Origin: Pseudomonadota bacterium
Lineage (GTDB): Bacteria > Pseudomonadota > Gammaproteobacteria > Burkholderiales > Ferrovaceae
Direction of reading: 5' to 3'
DNA: 55,417 nucleotides
Assembly (NCBI GenBank): GCA_021805445.1
Contig: JAJZFH010000027.1
Span: forward strand, 1-55,417
Shown: piece after piece, positions 35,824 through 43,447 of the stretch
Layout: the number at the start of each line of letters is the position of its first letter
Position numbering within the stretch: the first letter of the stretch is position 1
Translations under genes and position numbers: made by a program
The notes under the pieces: generated by a model
Database searches by the model: none
What the model was told of the DNA's origin: nothing
What the model saw: the letters and a program-made list of their open reading frames with translations, nothing else

Positions 35824-36686
35824 AGAATGAAACTATTTTACTGGTGGGACATGGTTCCCGGGAACAAAGCGGCAATCAGGAAATTGAATTCTTTGCGGAA
35901 CAATGGCGCAGCCGTCAACCCCAATTGAACATCGAGGTCTGTTTCATTGAATTTGCGGCGGTCCTGGTCGAGGAGGGGTTGAGCAAAGCGGCCCGGCGCG
36001 GTGGGCGGGTCGTGGTCGTTCCCCTCATTCTGAATGCGGCCGGTCATGTCAAAATGGAGATTCCGGAGCACCTCGAGCAGGCGCGCCTGCGTTATCCGGC
36101 GGTGGAGTTTGTCTACTGCCCGCATCTGGGGGCCAATACCCAAATTCTGGCGATTCTCAAACGCAATCTGGCGCATGCCCTGGCCCAATTGGATATGCCG
36201 GATCCCCGAAATACGGGGATCGTTCTCCTGGGACGGGGTTCTTCGGATCGTGTGGCCAATGGCGAGGTGGCAAAAATGGCACGCTGGCTCTATGAAGAGG
36301 GAGAGCATCCCTGGGTGGACATCGCTTTTACGGGGATTACCCATCCACGCCTGGAATCGGTGATCCAACGGCAGGTCAAACTGGAGGTCCGGCAAATCAT
36401 CGTGTTGCCTTTCTACCTGTTCACCGGTACCCTGATCGAGCGCATCCGTCGTCAGGTCCAGGCGCTTGAAATACAATATCCACAGGTGCGTTTTGCCCTG
36501 TCCGGTTATTTTGGGTTCGAGGAAGAGATCTATGCCCTGCTGGAGCAACGAATCCGGGAGGCGACGGATCCGACCGCCCATCGCATGATGGAATGCGATG
36601 GCTGCAAGTACCGTGAATTTTCCGCTGATCATGGACAGGGAGGGCATGCGCATGATCATCCTCCTGTCGTTGCTTCCGTACAGTAG
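35820..36686 (+). CDS. cbiX: Sirohydrochlorin cobaltochelatase CbiX (long form, Fe-S/His tail)
   Basis: CbiX inserts cobalt into sirohydrochlorin, the entry step of the early-cobalt route. The product is 288 residues with two CbiX repeats: ILLVGHGSREQSGNQE (His11) with LNAAGHVKMEIPEH (His76) in the first, and IVLLGRGSSDRVANGE in the second, where Arg replaces the His. The C-terminus has a MxCxxC motif (Met257, Cys259, Cys262) then a His-rich stretch (HGQGGHAHDH), the arrangement reported for Bacillus megaterium CbiX with a [4Fe-4S] cluster. Start at the ATGA overlap with cobM. Confidence 0.93.
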   Translation: MKNETILLVGHGSREQSGNQEIEFFAEQWRSRQPQLNIEVCFIEFAAVLVEEGLSKAARRGGRVVVVPLILNAAGHVKMEIPEHLEQARLRYPAVEFVYCPHLGANTQILAILKRNLAHALAQLDMPDPRNTGIVLLGRGSSDRVANGEVAKMARWLYEEGEHPWVDIAFTGITHPRLESVIQRQVKLEVRQIIVLPFYLFTGTLIERIRRQVQALEIQYPQVRFALSGYFGFEEEIYALLEQRIREATDPTAHRMMECDGCKYREFSADHGQGGHAHDHPPVVASVQ

Positions 36687-36695
36687 ATCCGGCCC

Positions 36696-37364
36696 ATGAA
36701 AACTCCGATCATCACCGAACAACTCACGGATGCAGGACGACGCATCGAACACGACTCCTTTGCCATCGTGGATCGTGAGGCAGGCCCCCATGCATACTCT
36801 GACGCCCAGTGGCAGGTGGTACGTCGCATGATTCATGCATCGGCGGATTTTGACTTCAATGGGTTGACCCGTTTCCATCCCCAGGCCATCGAGGCGGGGC
36901 TGCAAGCCATCCAAAGCGGGGCCCCCATCGTTGCCGACGTGGAAATGATCTGTGTGGGATTGTCCAAACCCCGTCTGGAACACTATGGCATGCACCCCCA
37001 TCAGTTCATTTCTGATGAGGATGTGATCGCCCAAGCCCAAATCCGGCATACGACGCGCGCGGTCCAAGCCATGCGCAAAGCTCAGGCACAACAGTTGCTG
37101 GAGGGAAGTATCGTGGCCATTGGAAATGCGCCCACCGCGTTGCTCGAGATTTTGCGGATGGTGCGGGAAGACCGGGTTCGGCCAGCTCTGATCATCGGGA
37201 TGCCCGTAGGTTTCGTCTCTGCGGCCGAATCAAAAAACTTGTTGAGCCAGTGCACGGAGTGCCCCTGGATGCTCATCGATGGTCGAAAAGGAGGATCCAC
37301 TCTGGTGGTGGCCGCCCTCCACGCCTTGTTGGCTCTGGCTGAAGTTCACGCCGATCCTCTTTGA
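36696..37364 (+). CDS. cobH: (Cobalt-)precorrin-8X methylmutase CobH/CbiC
   Basis: Moves the methyl group from C11 to C12 to form (cobalt-)hydrogenobyrinate. The product is 222 residues with VVRRMIHASADFDFNGLTRF (catalytic His47), GAPIVADVEMICVGL, ALLEILRM and IIGMPVGFVSAAESK. The gene is 9 nt after cbiX and 9 nt before cbiD, within the same operon. Confidence 0.93.
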   Translation: MKTPIITEQLTDAGRRIEHDSFAIVDREAGPHAYSDAQWQVVRRMIHASADFDFNGLTRFHPQAIEAGLQAIQSGAPIVADVEMICVGLSKPRLEHYGMHPHQFISDEDVIAQAQIRHTTRAVQAMRKAQAQQLLEGSIVAIGNAPTALLEILRMVREDRVRPALIIGMPVGFVSAAESKNLLSQCTECPWMLIDGRKGGSTLVVAALHALLALAEVHADPL

Positions 37365-37373
37365 ACTGCGTCC

Positions 37374-38483
37374 ATGGAAAAAAAGCCAAAGGGCACGCGC
37401 AAGGGGTTCACCACCGGCGCTTGTTCCGCTGCAGCCGCCCGGGCCGCAGTACTCGGGTTGATCCAGGGTTCGGTTCCGGAAGTGGTGGAATGTGATTTGC
37501 CCAACGGGGAACGAGTCAGGTTTTCCGTATCTGAAGGACAGTCGGATGGTGCTTTGGCCCATGCGGTCGTGATCAAGGATGCAGGAGATGATCCGGACGT
37601 GACGGATAAGGCTGCGTTGACCGCAGACGTCCGGTGGTTGCCGGATGCTCCCGGTGCCGTACACCTGAAAGGGGGGGCAGGGGTGGGTACGGTGACCATG
37701 CCCGGTCTTGGACTGGAAGTGGGAGGGCCAGCCATCAATCCAGTGCCGCGCCGCAATATCGAGGCCAATGTGCGTCAGGTGGCGCAGGAGGCTCTGGAGC
37801 GGCAGGGGTTGGAGGTCTGCATCTCGGTGCCGGGCGGCGAGATCCTGGCCAAGCGGACATTGAATTCCCGTCTGGGCATCGTGGGGGGGATTTCCATTCT
37901 GGGGACGACGGGCATCGTGCATCCTTACTCGACAGCGGCATTTCGTGCCAGCGTCATCCAGGGCATCGAGGTGGCTGCCAACCAGGGACAGGACACCGTG
38001 GTGCTGACCACCGGGGGAAGAACCGAGAAATTTGTCATGGGCGCCTTGCCTCACCTGGCTCAATCCTGTTTCGTGCAGATGGGGGATTTTTTGAAATATG
38101 CGCTCGATACCGTCGTGAAGTGCGGTATTGCACGGGTCATCATTGGCGGGATGGTGGGCAAATTGACCAAGATCGCCCAGGGAGAAACCATCACCCATGC
38201 GCATCGCAACCCGGTGGATACGGATCTGCTGGCAGAGATTGCGGCCTCTGTAGGGGCTCCTGCAGACGTATGCGGCGCCATTCGGCAATCAGAGATGGCG
38301 CGCTATGCCAGTGAACGAATGGAGGCGTTGGGGTTGATCACGGAATTTTATGAGGCCTTGGGTCAGCGGGTGATACAGACCTTGTACGGTCGTTATCCGG
38401 GGAAATTTGCCCTGCAGGTGATGATGTGCGATTTTGACGGCCAACCGTTGGCACAGGTATCTGGAGAGAACTGGTATGGTTGA
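37374..38483 (+). CDS. cbiD: Cobalt-precorrin-5B C1-methyltransferase CbiD
   Basis: Methylates C1 in the early-cobalt pathway, a step with no counterpart protein in the CobF-based aerobic route. The product is 369 residues: GFTTGACSAAAARAAVLGL near the start, GGAGVGTVTMPGLGLEVGGPAINPVPR (part shown: GVGTVTMPGLGLEVGGPAIN), LGIVGGISILGTTGIVHPYS and VIIGGMVGKLTKIAQGE. Its presence, with CbiX and CbiG, argues for the oxygen-independent pathway. It overlaps the next gene by 8 nt. Confidence 0.94.
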   Translation: MEKKPKGTRKGFTTGACSAAAARAAVLGLIQGSVPEVVECDLPNGERVRFSVSEGQSDGALAHAVVIKDAGDDPDVTDKAALTADVRWLPDAPGAVHLKGGAGVGTVTMPGLGLEVGGPAINPVPRRNIEANVRQVAQEALERQGLEVCISVPGGEILAKRTLNSRLGIVGGISILGTTGIVHPYSTAAFRASVIQGIEVAANQGQDTVVLTTGGRTEKFVMGALPHLAQSCFVQMGDFLKYALDTVVKCGIARVIIGGMVGKLTKIAQGETITHAHRNPVDTDLLAEIAASVGAPADVCGAIRQSEMARYASERMEALGLITEFYEALGQRVIQTLYGRYPGKFALQVMMCDFDGQPLAQVSGENWYG

Positions 38484-39771
38484 ACCTTGTCTGGTCGTCG
38501 GGGTATTGGACAACGGGGTGGAGAGTTTGGCACCCGAGGCTCTTGACGGCGTGCAGGCGGCGGATCTGATCATTGGGGGGCGACGGACCCTGGAATTATT
38601 CCATGCGGTGATTCGGGCCGATGCCGAGTGCAAGGATTTGACGGGGTGTTTGTCCCAGGTCCCCCAGTGGGTCGTCGAGGCCCAACAGGGACATCGGCGG
38701 GTGGTCATTCTGGCCAGCGGAGACCCCCTTTGCCATGGGATCGGGGGCTATCTGGTCGAGAAATTGGGCCGCCCGGCTGTCCGTCTTCTGCCCAATCTTT
38801 CGTTGATCCAGGTGGCTTGTGCCCGTTTGAAGCAACCTTGGCAGGCGTTACGGATTGCTTCCGTGCATAGCCGTGATGTGGGCGAATGGCATGTGGGGGC
38901 AGGCCCTGAGCATGGGCTTCATGGGTTGTTGCAAGTGCTCGTCCGGGAAAAATTGGTGGGGATTTTCACCAGTCCGGAGAATACGCCTGGGCGGATTGCA
39001 CGGATGTTATTGACGGAAGAGTTGGCGGGAGACTGTGAGATGGCGGTGGCGGAATGTCTTTTGCAGGATGGGGAATGCATTCATGACTGGATGGACGTTG
39101 CGGCGGTATCCCAACGCGTCTTTGCTGAGCCGAATGTGGTACTGGTGCGGCGTTGCGCCGTTCCGAAGGATGCCTTGTTTGGTTTGGAGGATGCGCGCTT
39201 CGACCAACGCAAACCCGACAAGGGGTTGATCACCAAGCGCGAAGTGCGTGCGGTTTCCCTGGCCAGAATGGCTTTGCAGCGGGACAGTGTGGTCTGGGAC
39301 ATCGGGGCGGGTTCAGGGGCGGTGGGGCTGGAAGCGGCTCGGCTGTGTACTCGGGGGCATGTTTACGCCATCGAGAAGAACGCTGAAGATGGCGCCATCA
39401 TCCTCAGAAACCGGGCCAGTTTGCAGGTGACCAATTACACCCTGGTGCAAGGGAAAGCCCCGGCGGGCCTGACAGAATGGCCTGATCCCGATGCCATTTT
39501 CATCGGCGGTTCGGGGGGGGAATTGCGCGAATTGATCCAGATCTGTCTGGCAAGACTTCGTCCGGGCGGACACTTGGTCATGAACTTTGCCACCCTGGAA
39601 AATCTGGGCACGGCCCTGGCCTGTCTTGCCGCTTCGGCCACCGTGTGGGACGTCACTCAATTACAGGCGGCGCGGAGTCGTCCCATTCTGGAGATGCACC
39701 GCTTGCAAGCAGAGAATCCGGTCTGGATTCTCTGTGCCGAAAAGTCGGTATCTGCGGCAGGTGGCGCATGA
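38476..39771 (+). CDS. cobL: (Cobalt-)precorrin C5,C15-methyltransferase CbiE-CbiT fusion (CobL type)
   Basis: A 431-residue fusion. The N-terminal CbiE part (1 to about 225) has VVILASGDPLCHGIGGYL and LPNLSLIQVACARL; the C-terminal CbiT part (about 235-431) is a Rossmann methyltransferase with VVWDIGAGSGAVGLEAARL near 272-290 and AIFIGGSGGELREL. It methylates C5 and C15 and decarboxylates the C12 acetate. ATG 38476 overlaps cbiD by 8 nt. The stop overlaps cobI (ATGA). Confidence 0.93.
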   Translation: MVEPCLVVGVLDNGVESLAPEALDGVQAADLIIGGRRTLELFHAVIRADAECKDLTGCLSQVPQWVVEAQQGHRRVVILASGDPLCHGIGGYLVEKLGRPAVRLLPNLSLIQVACARLKQPWQALRIASVHSRDVGEWHVGAGPEHGLHGLLQVLVREKLVGIFTSPENTPGRIARMLLTEELAGDCEMAVAECLLQDGECIHDWMDVAAVSQRVFAEPNVVLVRRCAVPKDALFGLEDARFDQRKPDKGLITKREVRAVSLARMALQRDSVVWDIGAGSGAVGLEAARLCTRGHVYAIEKNAEDGAIILRNRASLQVTNYTLVQGKAPAGLTEWPDPDAIFIGGSGGELRELIQICLARLRPGGHLVMNFATLENLGTALACLAASATVWDVTQLQAARSRPILEMHRLQAENPVWILCAEKSVSAAGGA

Positions 39772-40559
39772 GCGCGCGCACTTGCGGTCGGCTGTATGGG
39801 GCTTCCCTGGGGCCGGGGGATCCGGGTTTGATCACCCGGCAGGTTTGGGCATTGCTGCAACGGGAGGACCTCTACTGGACCTATCCTGTGCGTCGCAAGG
39901 GCGCAGACAGTCATGCACTCGGCATCGTCCAGCGTGCCGGACGGGAACTGCCCGGCATGAGTTGTCCGCTGATTTTTCCCATGACCCACGATCCGGAAAT
40001 TCTGGCCGGTTATTGGTTGCGGGCGGCTGAAGTGGTGCTCGAGCAGTTACGGACGGGACAGGATGTCATATTTTTGGTCGAGGGAGATGCCTCGACCTAC
40101 TCCACCTTCGGACACTTGTCCCGGACCGTGCGGGCGTTGGCGGCGGAAGTGCGCATCGAAACTCTGCCCGGAGTTTCCTCCTACCATGCTGCTGCAGCCA
40201 CCGTGGGCATGCCGCTGGCCGAGACGGATGAAACCGTTGCCATCATTCCGGCCAGTTATGGGATCGAGATGATCGAGCGCCTGTTGCCGGATTTCGATAC
40301 GCTGGTTTTGCTCAAGGTCAAGCCCTTGCTGGACGATATTCTGGATCTTCTCGAACGGCGTGACTTGTTGGTCCATGCGGCGTTCATCGAAAAAGCCGGC
40401 ACCCCGCTGGAACGGGTGGAACGTGCACTCACCCGTTTGCGTGGGCATAAGGTCAACTATCTGTCCTTGATGCTGGTGCGTAACCCGGCGCGGGTGCGCG
40501 GGACGATCCTGCGCGGCTGCCGAAAAAAATCTTCCCCAATGGATACGACTTACCCATGA
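39768..40559 (+). CDS. cobI: (Cobalt-)precorrin-2 C20-methyltransferase CobI/CbiL
   Basis: Adds the C20 methyl group. The product is 263 residues of the tetrapyrrole methylase fold: GRLYGASLGPGDPGLITRQ at the start, CPLIFPMTHDPEILAGYW, VIFLVEGDASTYSTFGHL and TLPGVSSYHAAAATVGMPLA. The start is ATG 39768 in the ATGA overlap; the frame is open upstream, but that part lies inside cobL. Confidence 0.92.
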   Translation: MSARTCGRLYGASLGPGDPGLITRQVWALLQREDLYWTYPVRRKGADSHALGIVQRAGRELPGMSCPLIFPMTHDPEILAGYWLRAAEVVLEQLRTGQDVIFLVEGDASTYSTFGHLSRTVRALAAEVRIETLPGVSSYHAAAATVGMPLAETDETVAIIPASYGIEMIERLLPDFDTLVLLKVKPLLDDILDLLERRDLLVHAAFIEKAGTPLERVERALTRLRGHKVNYLSLMLVRNPARVRGTILRGCRKKSSPMDTTYP

Positions 40560-41299
40560 ATCCCATGACTGCTCCCCAGGTCGCTCTCGTTGCGATTACC
40601 AAACATGGTCTGGCCCACGCCCTTGCCCTGCTTCCCCTATTGCCCGAAGCCCATCTGGTCGTCACGGAGAAATTTGCTCCAGTTGTTCCGCCTGCGTTGC
40701 CCAATACGGTCAAGATCCTGTCCGGGGCATTGAGTGGTCATATGGCAGACCTGTTTTCTTGCTACGATCAACTGGTCCTGTTCATTTCCCTGGGTGCCGT
40801 GGTGCGTTTGATGGCTCCCCATCTCAAGTCCAAGGATGAAGATCCAGGGGTGGTGGTGATCGACGATGCGGCCCGCTACGTGATTCCTGTTCTGTCCGGC
40901 CATGTGGGAGGAGCCAATGCCTTTGCCTTGTACCTGGCTGAACTGCTGGGCGCCGAAGCCGTCCTGACGACGGCCTCCGATGTGGGGAAAACCCTCCCCG
41001 TGGATATTCTGGGGCGCGAATTGGGCTGGCGGGTGGAGGCCCCCAAGATCAACATTACCCGGGTTTCGGCCCATGTGGTCAATGGAGAACCCATCGCTTT
41101 CGTGCAGGAAGCCGGGAGTCGGCAATGGTGGACGCGTCCCACACCCCTCCCTTCCAATATCCACCTGTTCGATGAATTTGAGCAGGTGGATCTGAACGCG
41201 TTCAAAGCCGTACTTTGGGTGACGCGGCGTGAAATTTCGGCACCGGTATGGGAACGGTTGAAAGAGCGGCTGGTCGTGTATCGTCCCCCTCTGGAGTAG
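40556..41299 (+). CDS. cbiG: CbiG N-terminal and central domains (split gene)
   Basis: A 247-residue protein covering the CbiG N-terminal and middle domains. CbiG opens the delta-lactone of cobalt-factor IV and releases acetaldehyde after ring contraction in the anaerobic route. Features: LFISLGAVVRLMAPHLKSKDEDPGVVVID (part: ISLGAVVRLMAPHLKSKD), VIPVLSGHVGGANAFALYLA and AVLTTASDVGKTLPVDILG, the signature of the family. The C-terminal CobE-like domain is a separate gene starting 4 nt after the stop. Confidence 0.92.
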   Translation: MNPMTAPQVALVAITKHGLAHALALLPLLPEAHLVVTEKFAPVVPPALPNTVKILSGALSGHMADLFSCYDQLVLFISLGAVVRLMAPHLKSKDEDPGVVVIDDAARYVIPVLSGHVGGANAFALYLAELLGAEAVLTTASDVGKTLPVDILGRELGWRVEAPKINITRVSAHVVNGEPIAFVQEAGSRQWWTRPTPLPSNIHLFDEFEQVDLNAFKAVLWVTRREISAPVWERLKERLVVYRPPLE

Positions 41300-41303
41300 C
41301 AGG

Positions 41304-41702
41304 ATGAAAGTCATGGTGGGCGTGGGATGCGATCGGGATGTTGCCTTCGCTACCCTGAACGAAAGCGTGCGGTTGGGCCTCCGGCGGGTGGGGCTGACGG
41401 AAGGTGCCGTTGCTGGCTTGGCGACCATCGACAAAAAGAATGATGAGGTGGCCGTGCTGGAACTGGCCGAGGTGAAAGGCTGGCCGCTATTTTTTTTCAA
41501 TGCGGCGCAACTGTCTCAAGTCCCGGTTCCCAATCCTTCGGAGACGGTGCGCCGGTATATGGGGACTCCGGCGGTGTCTGAAGCCGCTGCATTATTGGCA
41601 GCGGGCGTCGGGTCGGAAGGTCTGATACTGGAAAAATTCAAATACCGTGGCGCAGACCGGAAACATGCCACGGTGTCCATTGCACTCATGAAAGAGAATT
41701 GA
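41304..41702 (+). CDS. cbiG: CbiG C-terminal / CobE-like domain as a separate protein
   Basis: A 132-residue protein matching the CbiG C-terminal/CobE family: MVGVGCDRDVAFATLNESV, LATIDKKNDEVAVLELAE, LFFFNAAQLSQVPVPNPSE, the GTPAVSEAAALLAAG motif and LILEKFKYRGADRKHATVSIA. AGG lies 1-3 nt before ATG. Together with the preceding gene it reconstitutes full-length CbiG; the break falls between domains and each part has intact start and stop, so this is a natural split and not a frameshift (inference). Confidence 0.9.
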   Translation: MKVMVGVGCDRDVAFATLNESVRLGLRRVGLTEGAVAGLATIDKKNDEVAVLELAEVKGWPLFFFNAAQLSQVPVPNPSETVRRYMGTPAVSEAAALLAAGVGSEGLILEKFKYRGADRKHATVSIALMKEN

Positions 41703-43076
41703 ATGAAAACAGGAAAAATTTTGATGGTGGGTTTTGGCCCAGGAGCCACGGAACATATGACCTACCGCGCGCGCGCGGCCATTGCCGAGGCGGATGTGGT
41801 CATCGGATATTCCACTTATATCAAGTTGGTGCAGGATCTCCTGGTCGGCAAGGAAATCATTCGCAAGGGAATGACGGAAGAGATCGATCGTTGCGTCGAA
41901 GCCTATGAACAGGCATGTCAAGGCAAAACGGTCGCCCTGATCTCTTCGGGAGATATTGGTATTTACGGGATGGCGGGTCCCACCTATGAGGTGCTGCTTC
42001 AGGCCGGCTGGACGCCGGAAAGCGAGATCAGGGTGGAGGTCATCCCCGGTGCCAGCGCCTTGAATGCCTGTGCGTCCCTGGTGGGAGCTCCTTTGACCCA
42101 CGATTTTTGTTCCATCTCCCTGTCTGATCTCTTGACGCCCTGGCCGGTGATCGCCCAACGTTTGAGGGCGGCTGCACGCGGAGATTTTGTCATCGCCCTC
42201 TATAATCCAAAAAGTGGGCGGCGCACCCAGCAGATCGTGGAAGCCCAGCGTCTGCTGCTGGAATACCGGTCACCCCGGACGCCTGTGGCCGTGGTCAAAT
42301 CCGCCTATCGCCGCCGCCAGAATATTCAACTCGTCACTCTGGAAACCATGGCAGACCAGGACATCGGCATGCTGACCACGGTATTGATCGGGAATAGCAG
42401 CACCTTCGTGCGCGCCGGATTGATGGTGACCCCCCGGGGGTATACCAATAAATACGAAGGATTGACAGGGGAGACCAAGCCCGGAGAGCAGGCCGGGCGT
42501 TCTCTGACCCTGGGGTTGGAAGGGTGGCATGAATTCGTTCGAGTTCACCTGCAAACCCACCCCGACCACTCCTTGCGGCAGGTGGCGGACCATTTCGATA
42601 CGCCGCTCGCACAGATTATGGAGGCTTTGGCGGGCCCCTTGGGAGACGCCACCCTCGACGGCATTGTGATTCGTCACTTTGCTCCGGAGGAACTGGAGTG
42701 TCTCCTGCAGGAAATGCGCCAATGGGGGAAGTTGCGCGCAGTGGTACGCCATGGCGGGGCCGTTGCGGAACTCTTGTTTCATGCCCGGGATTTGACCCTG
42801 AAGTCAGGTCGACTGAATCTGATTCATGAGCATTTCCATTTACACGTGGATGTGTCCTCCCTGGCCCATGGCTGGTTTGTCTGCCAGAAGGCACGTCAGG
42901 CTGGAGTCTATTTTACGGATTCGCACGGAGAGTTTGTGGCGTCCTTTCTTTTGACCAAGAATGGAGAAGGACAGTGGTCGGCGGAAGCCTGGAAAAGTTT
43001 TTACGGTTCGTTGACGACGGTGGGGACGGGGAACGAAGACGTTCAGATAAATGGAAACAGAGGGGAAGAAGCATGA
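41703..43076 (+). CDS. cobJ: (Cobalt-)precorrin-3 C17-methyltransferase CobJ/CbiH fused to a ChuX/HutX-like domain
   Basis: A 457-residue two-domain protein. Residues 1 to about 258 are CobJ/CbiH, which methylates C17 and contracts the ring: LMVGFGPGATEHMTYRARAA, SSGDIGIYGMAG, VIPGASALNACASLVGAPLTHDFCSISLSD (part: IPGASALNACASLVGAPLTH) and DFVIALYNPKSGRR. Residues about 273-437 resemble the ChuX/HutX heme-carrier fold: FVRVHLQTHPDHSLRQVADHF, then QWGKLRAVVRHGGAVAELLF and a His-rich strand IHEHFHLHVDVSS (His375, 377, 379, 381), then a strand pair with VYFTDSHGEFVASFLL. There is no Cys cluster motif in this half, unlike CbiH60 of B. megaterium. Starts 1 nt after cbiG-C; overlaps the ferredoxin gene (ATGA). 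Confidence 0.85.
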   Translation: MKTGKILMVGFGPGATEHMTYRARAAIAEADVVIGYSTYIKLVQDLLVGKEIIRKGMTEEIDRCVEAYEQACQGKTVALISSGDIGIYGMAGPTYEVLLQAGWTPESEIRVEVIPGASALNACASLVGAPLTHDFCSISLSDLLTPWPVIAQRLRAAARGDFVIALYNPKSGRRTQQIVEAQRLLLEYRSPRTPVAVVKSAYRRRQNIQLVTLETMADQDIGMLTTVLIGNSSTFVRAGLMVTPRGYTNKYEGLTGETKPGEQAGRSLTLGLEGWHEFVRVHLQTHPDHSLRQVADHFDTPLAQIMEALAGPLGDATLDGIVIRHFAPEELECLLQEMRQWGKLRAVVRHGGAVAELLFHARDLTLKSGRLNLIHEHFHLHVDVSSLAHGWFVCQKARQAGVYFTDSHGEFVASFLLTKNGEGQWSAEAWKSFYGSLTTVGTGNEDVQINGNRGEEA

Positions 43077-43426
43077 GTGAGGGCGCGGATCATTTTCCGA
43101 TCAAACCCACCATCGGGAACTATAAACGTCACGTCCTGGTGTGCACAGGCCCGCGGTGTACCTTGCAGGGGGAGTCACAAACCCTCTTCGACAGCCTGGG
43201 AGAAAAATTCAAGGCGGCGGGGCTCGACAAGGGAGCTCTGCGTGTCAAGCGTACCCGGGTGGCATGTTTTGCAGCCTGTAAAGGCGGGCCCATTCTCTGT
43301 GTGCAACCGGATGGGGTGTGGTATTACAACGTCACTTCAGAGAACCTCGAGCGGATCGTTCAGCAACATCTGGTGGAGGGGATGCCCGTGGAGGATCTGG
43401 TTTTTCATCAGCAGATGAAGGAGTGA
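43073..43426 (+). CDS. Thioredoxin-like [2Fe-2S] ferredoxin of the cobalamin operon
   Basis: A 117-residue protein with the pattern of thioredoxin-like [2Fe-2S] ferredoxins: HVLVCTGPRCTLQGE (Cys24, Cys29), then VACFAACKGGPILCVQPDG (Cys65, Cys69, with an extra Cys76) and VWYYNVTSENLERIV. A small ferredoxin accompanies CbiH in some anaerobic B12 operons (CbiW of B. megaterium). It may supply electrons for a step of ring contraction or for corrin reduction; this is inference. ATG 43073 overlaps the cobJ stop. Last gene of the operon. Confidence 0.85.
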   Translation: MSEGADHFPIKPTIGNYKRHVLVCTGPRCTLQGESQTLFDSLGEKFKAAGLDKGALRVKRTRVACFAACKGGPILCVQPDGVWYYNVTSENLERIVQQHLVEGMPVEDLVFHQQMKE

Positions 43427-43447
43427 CCCTCGGATCGGCCCGGTTCT

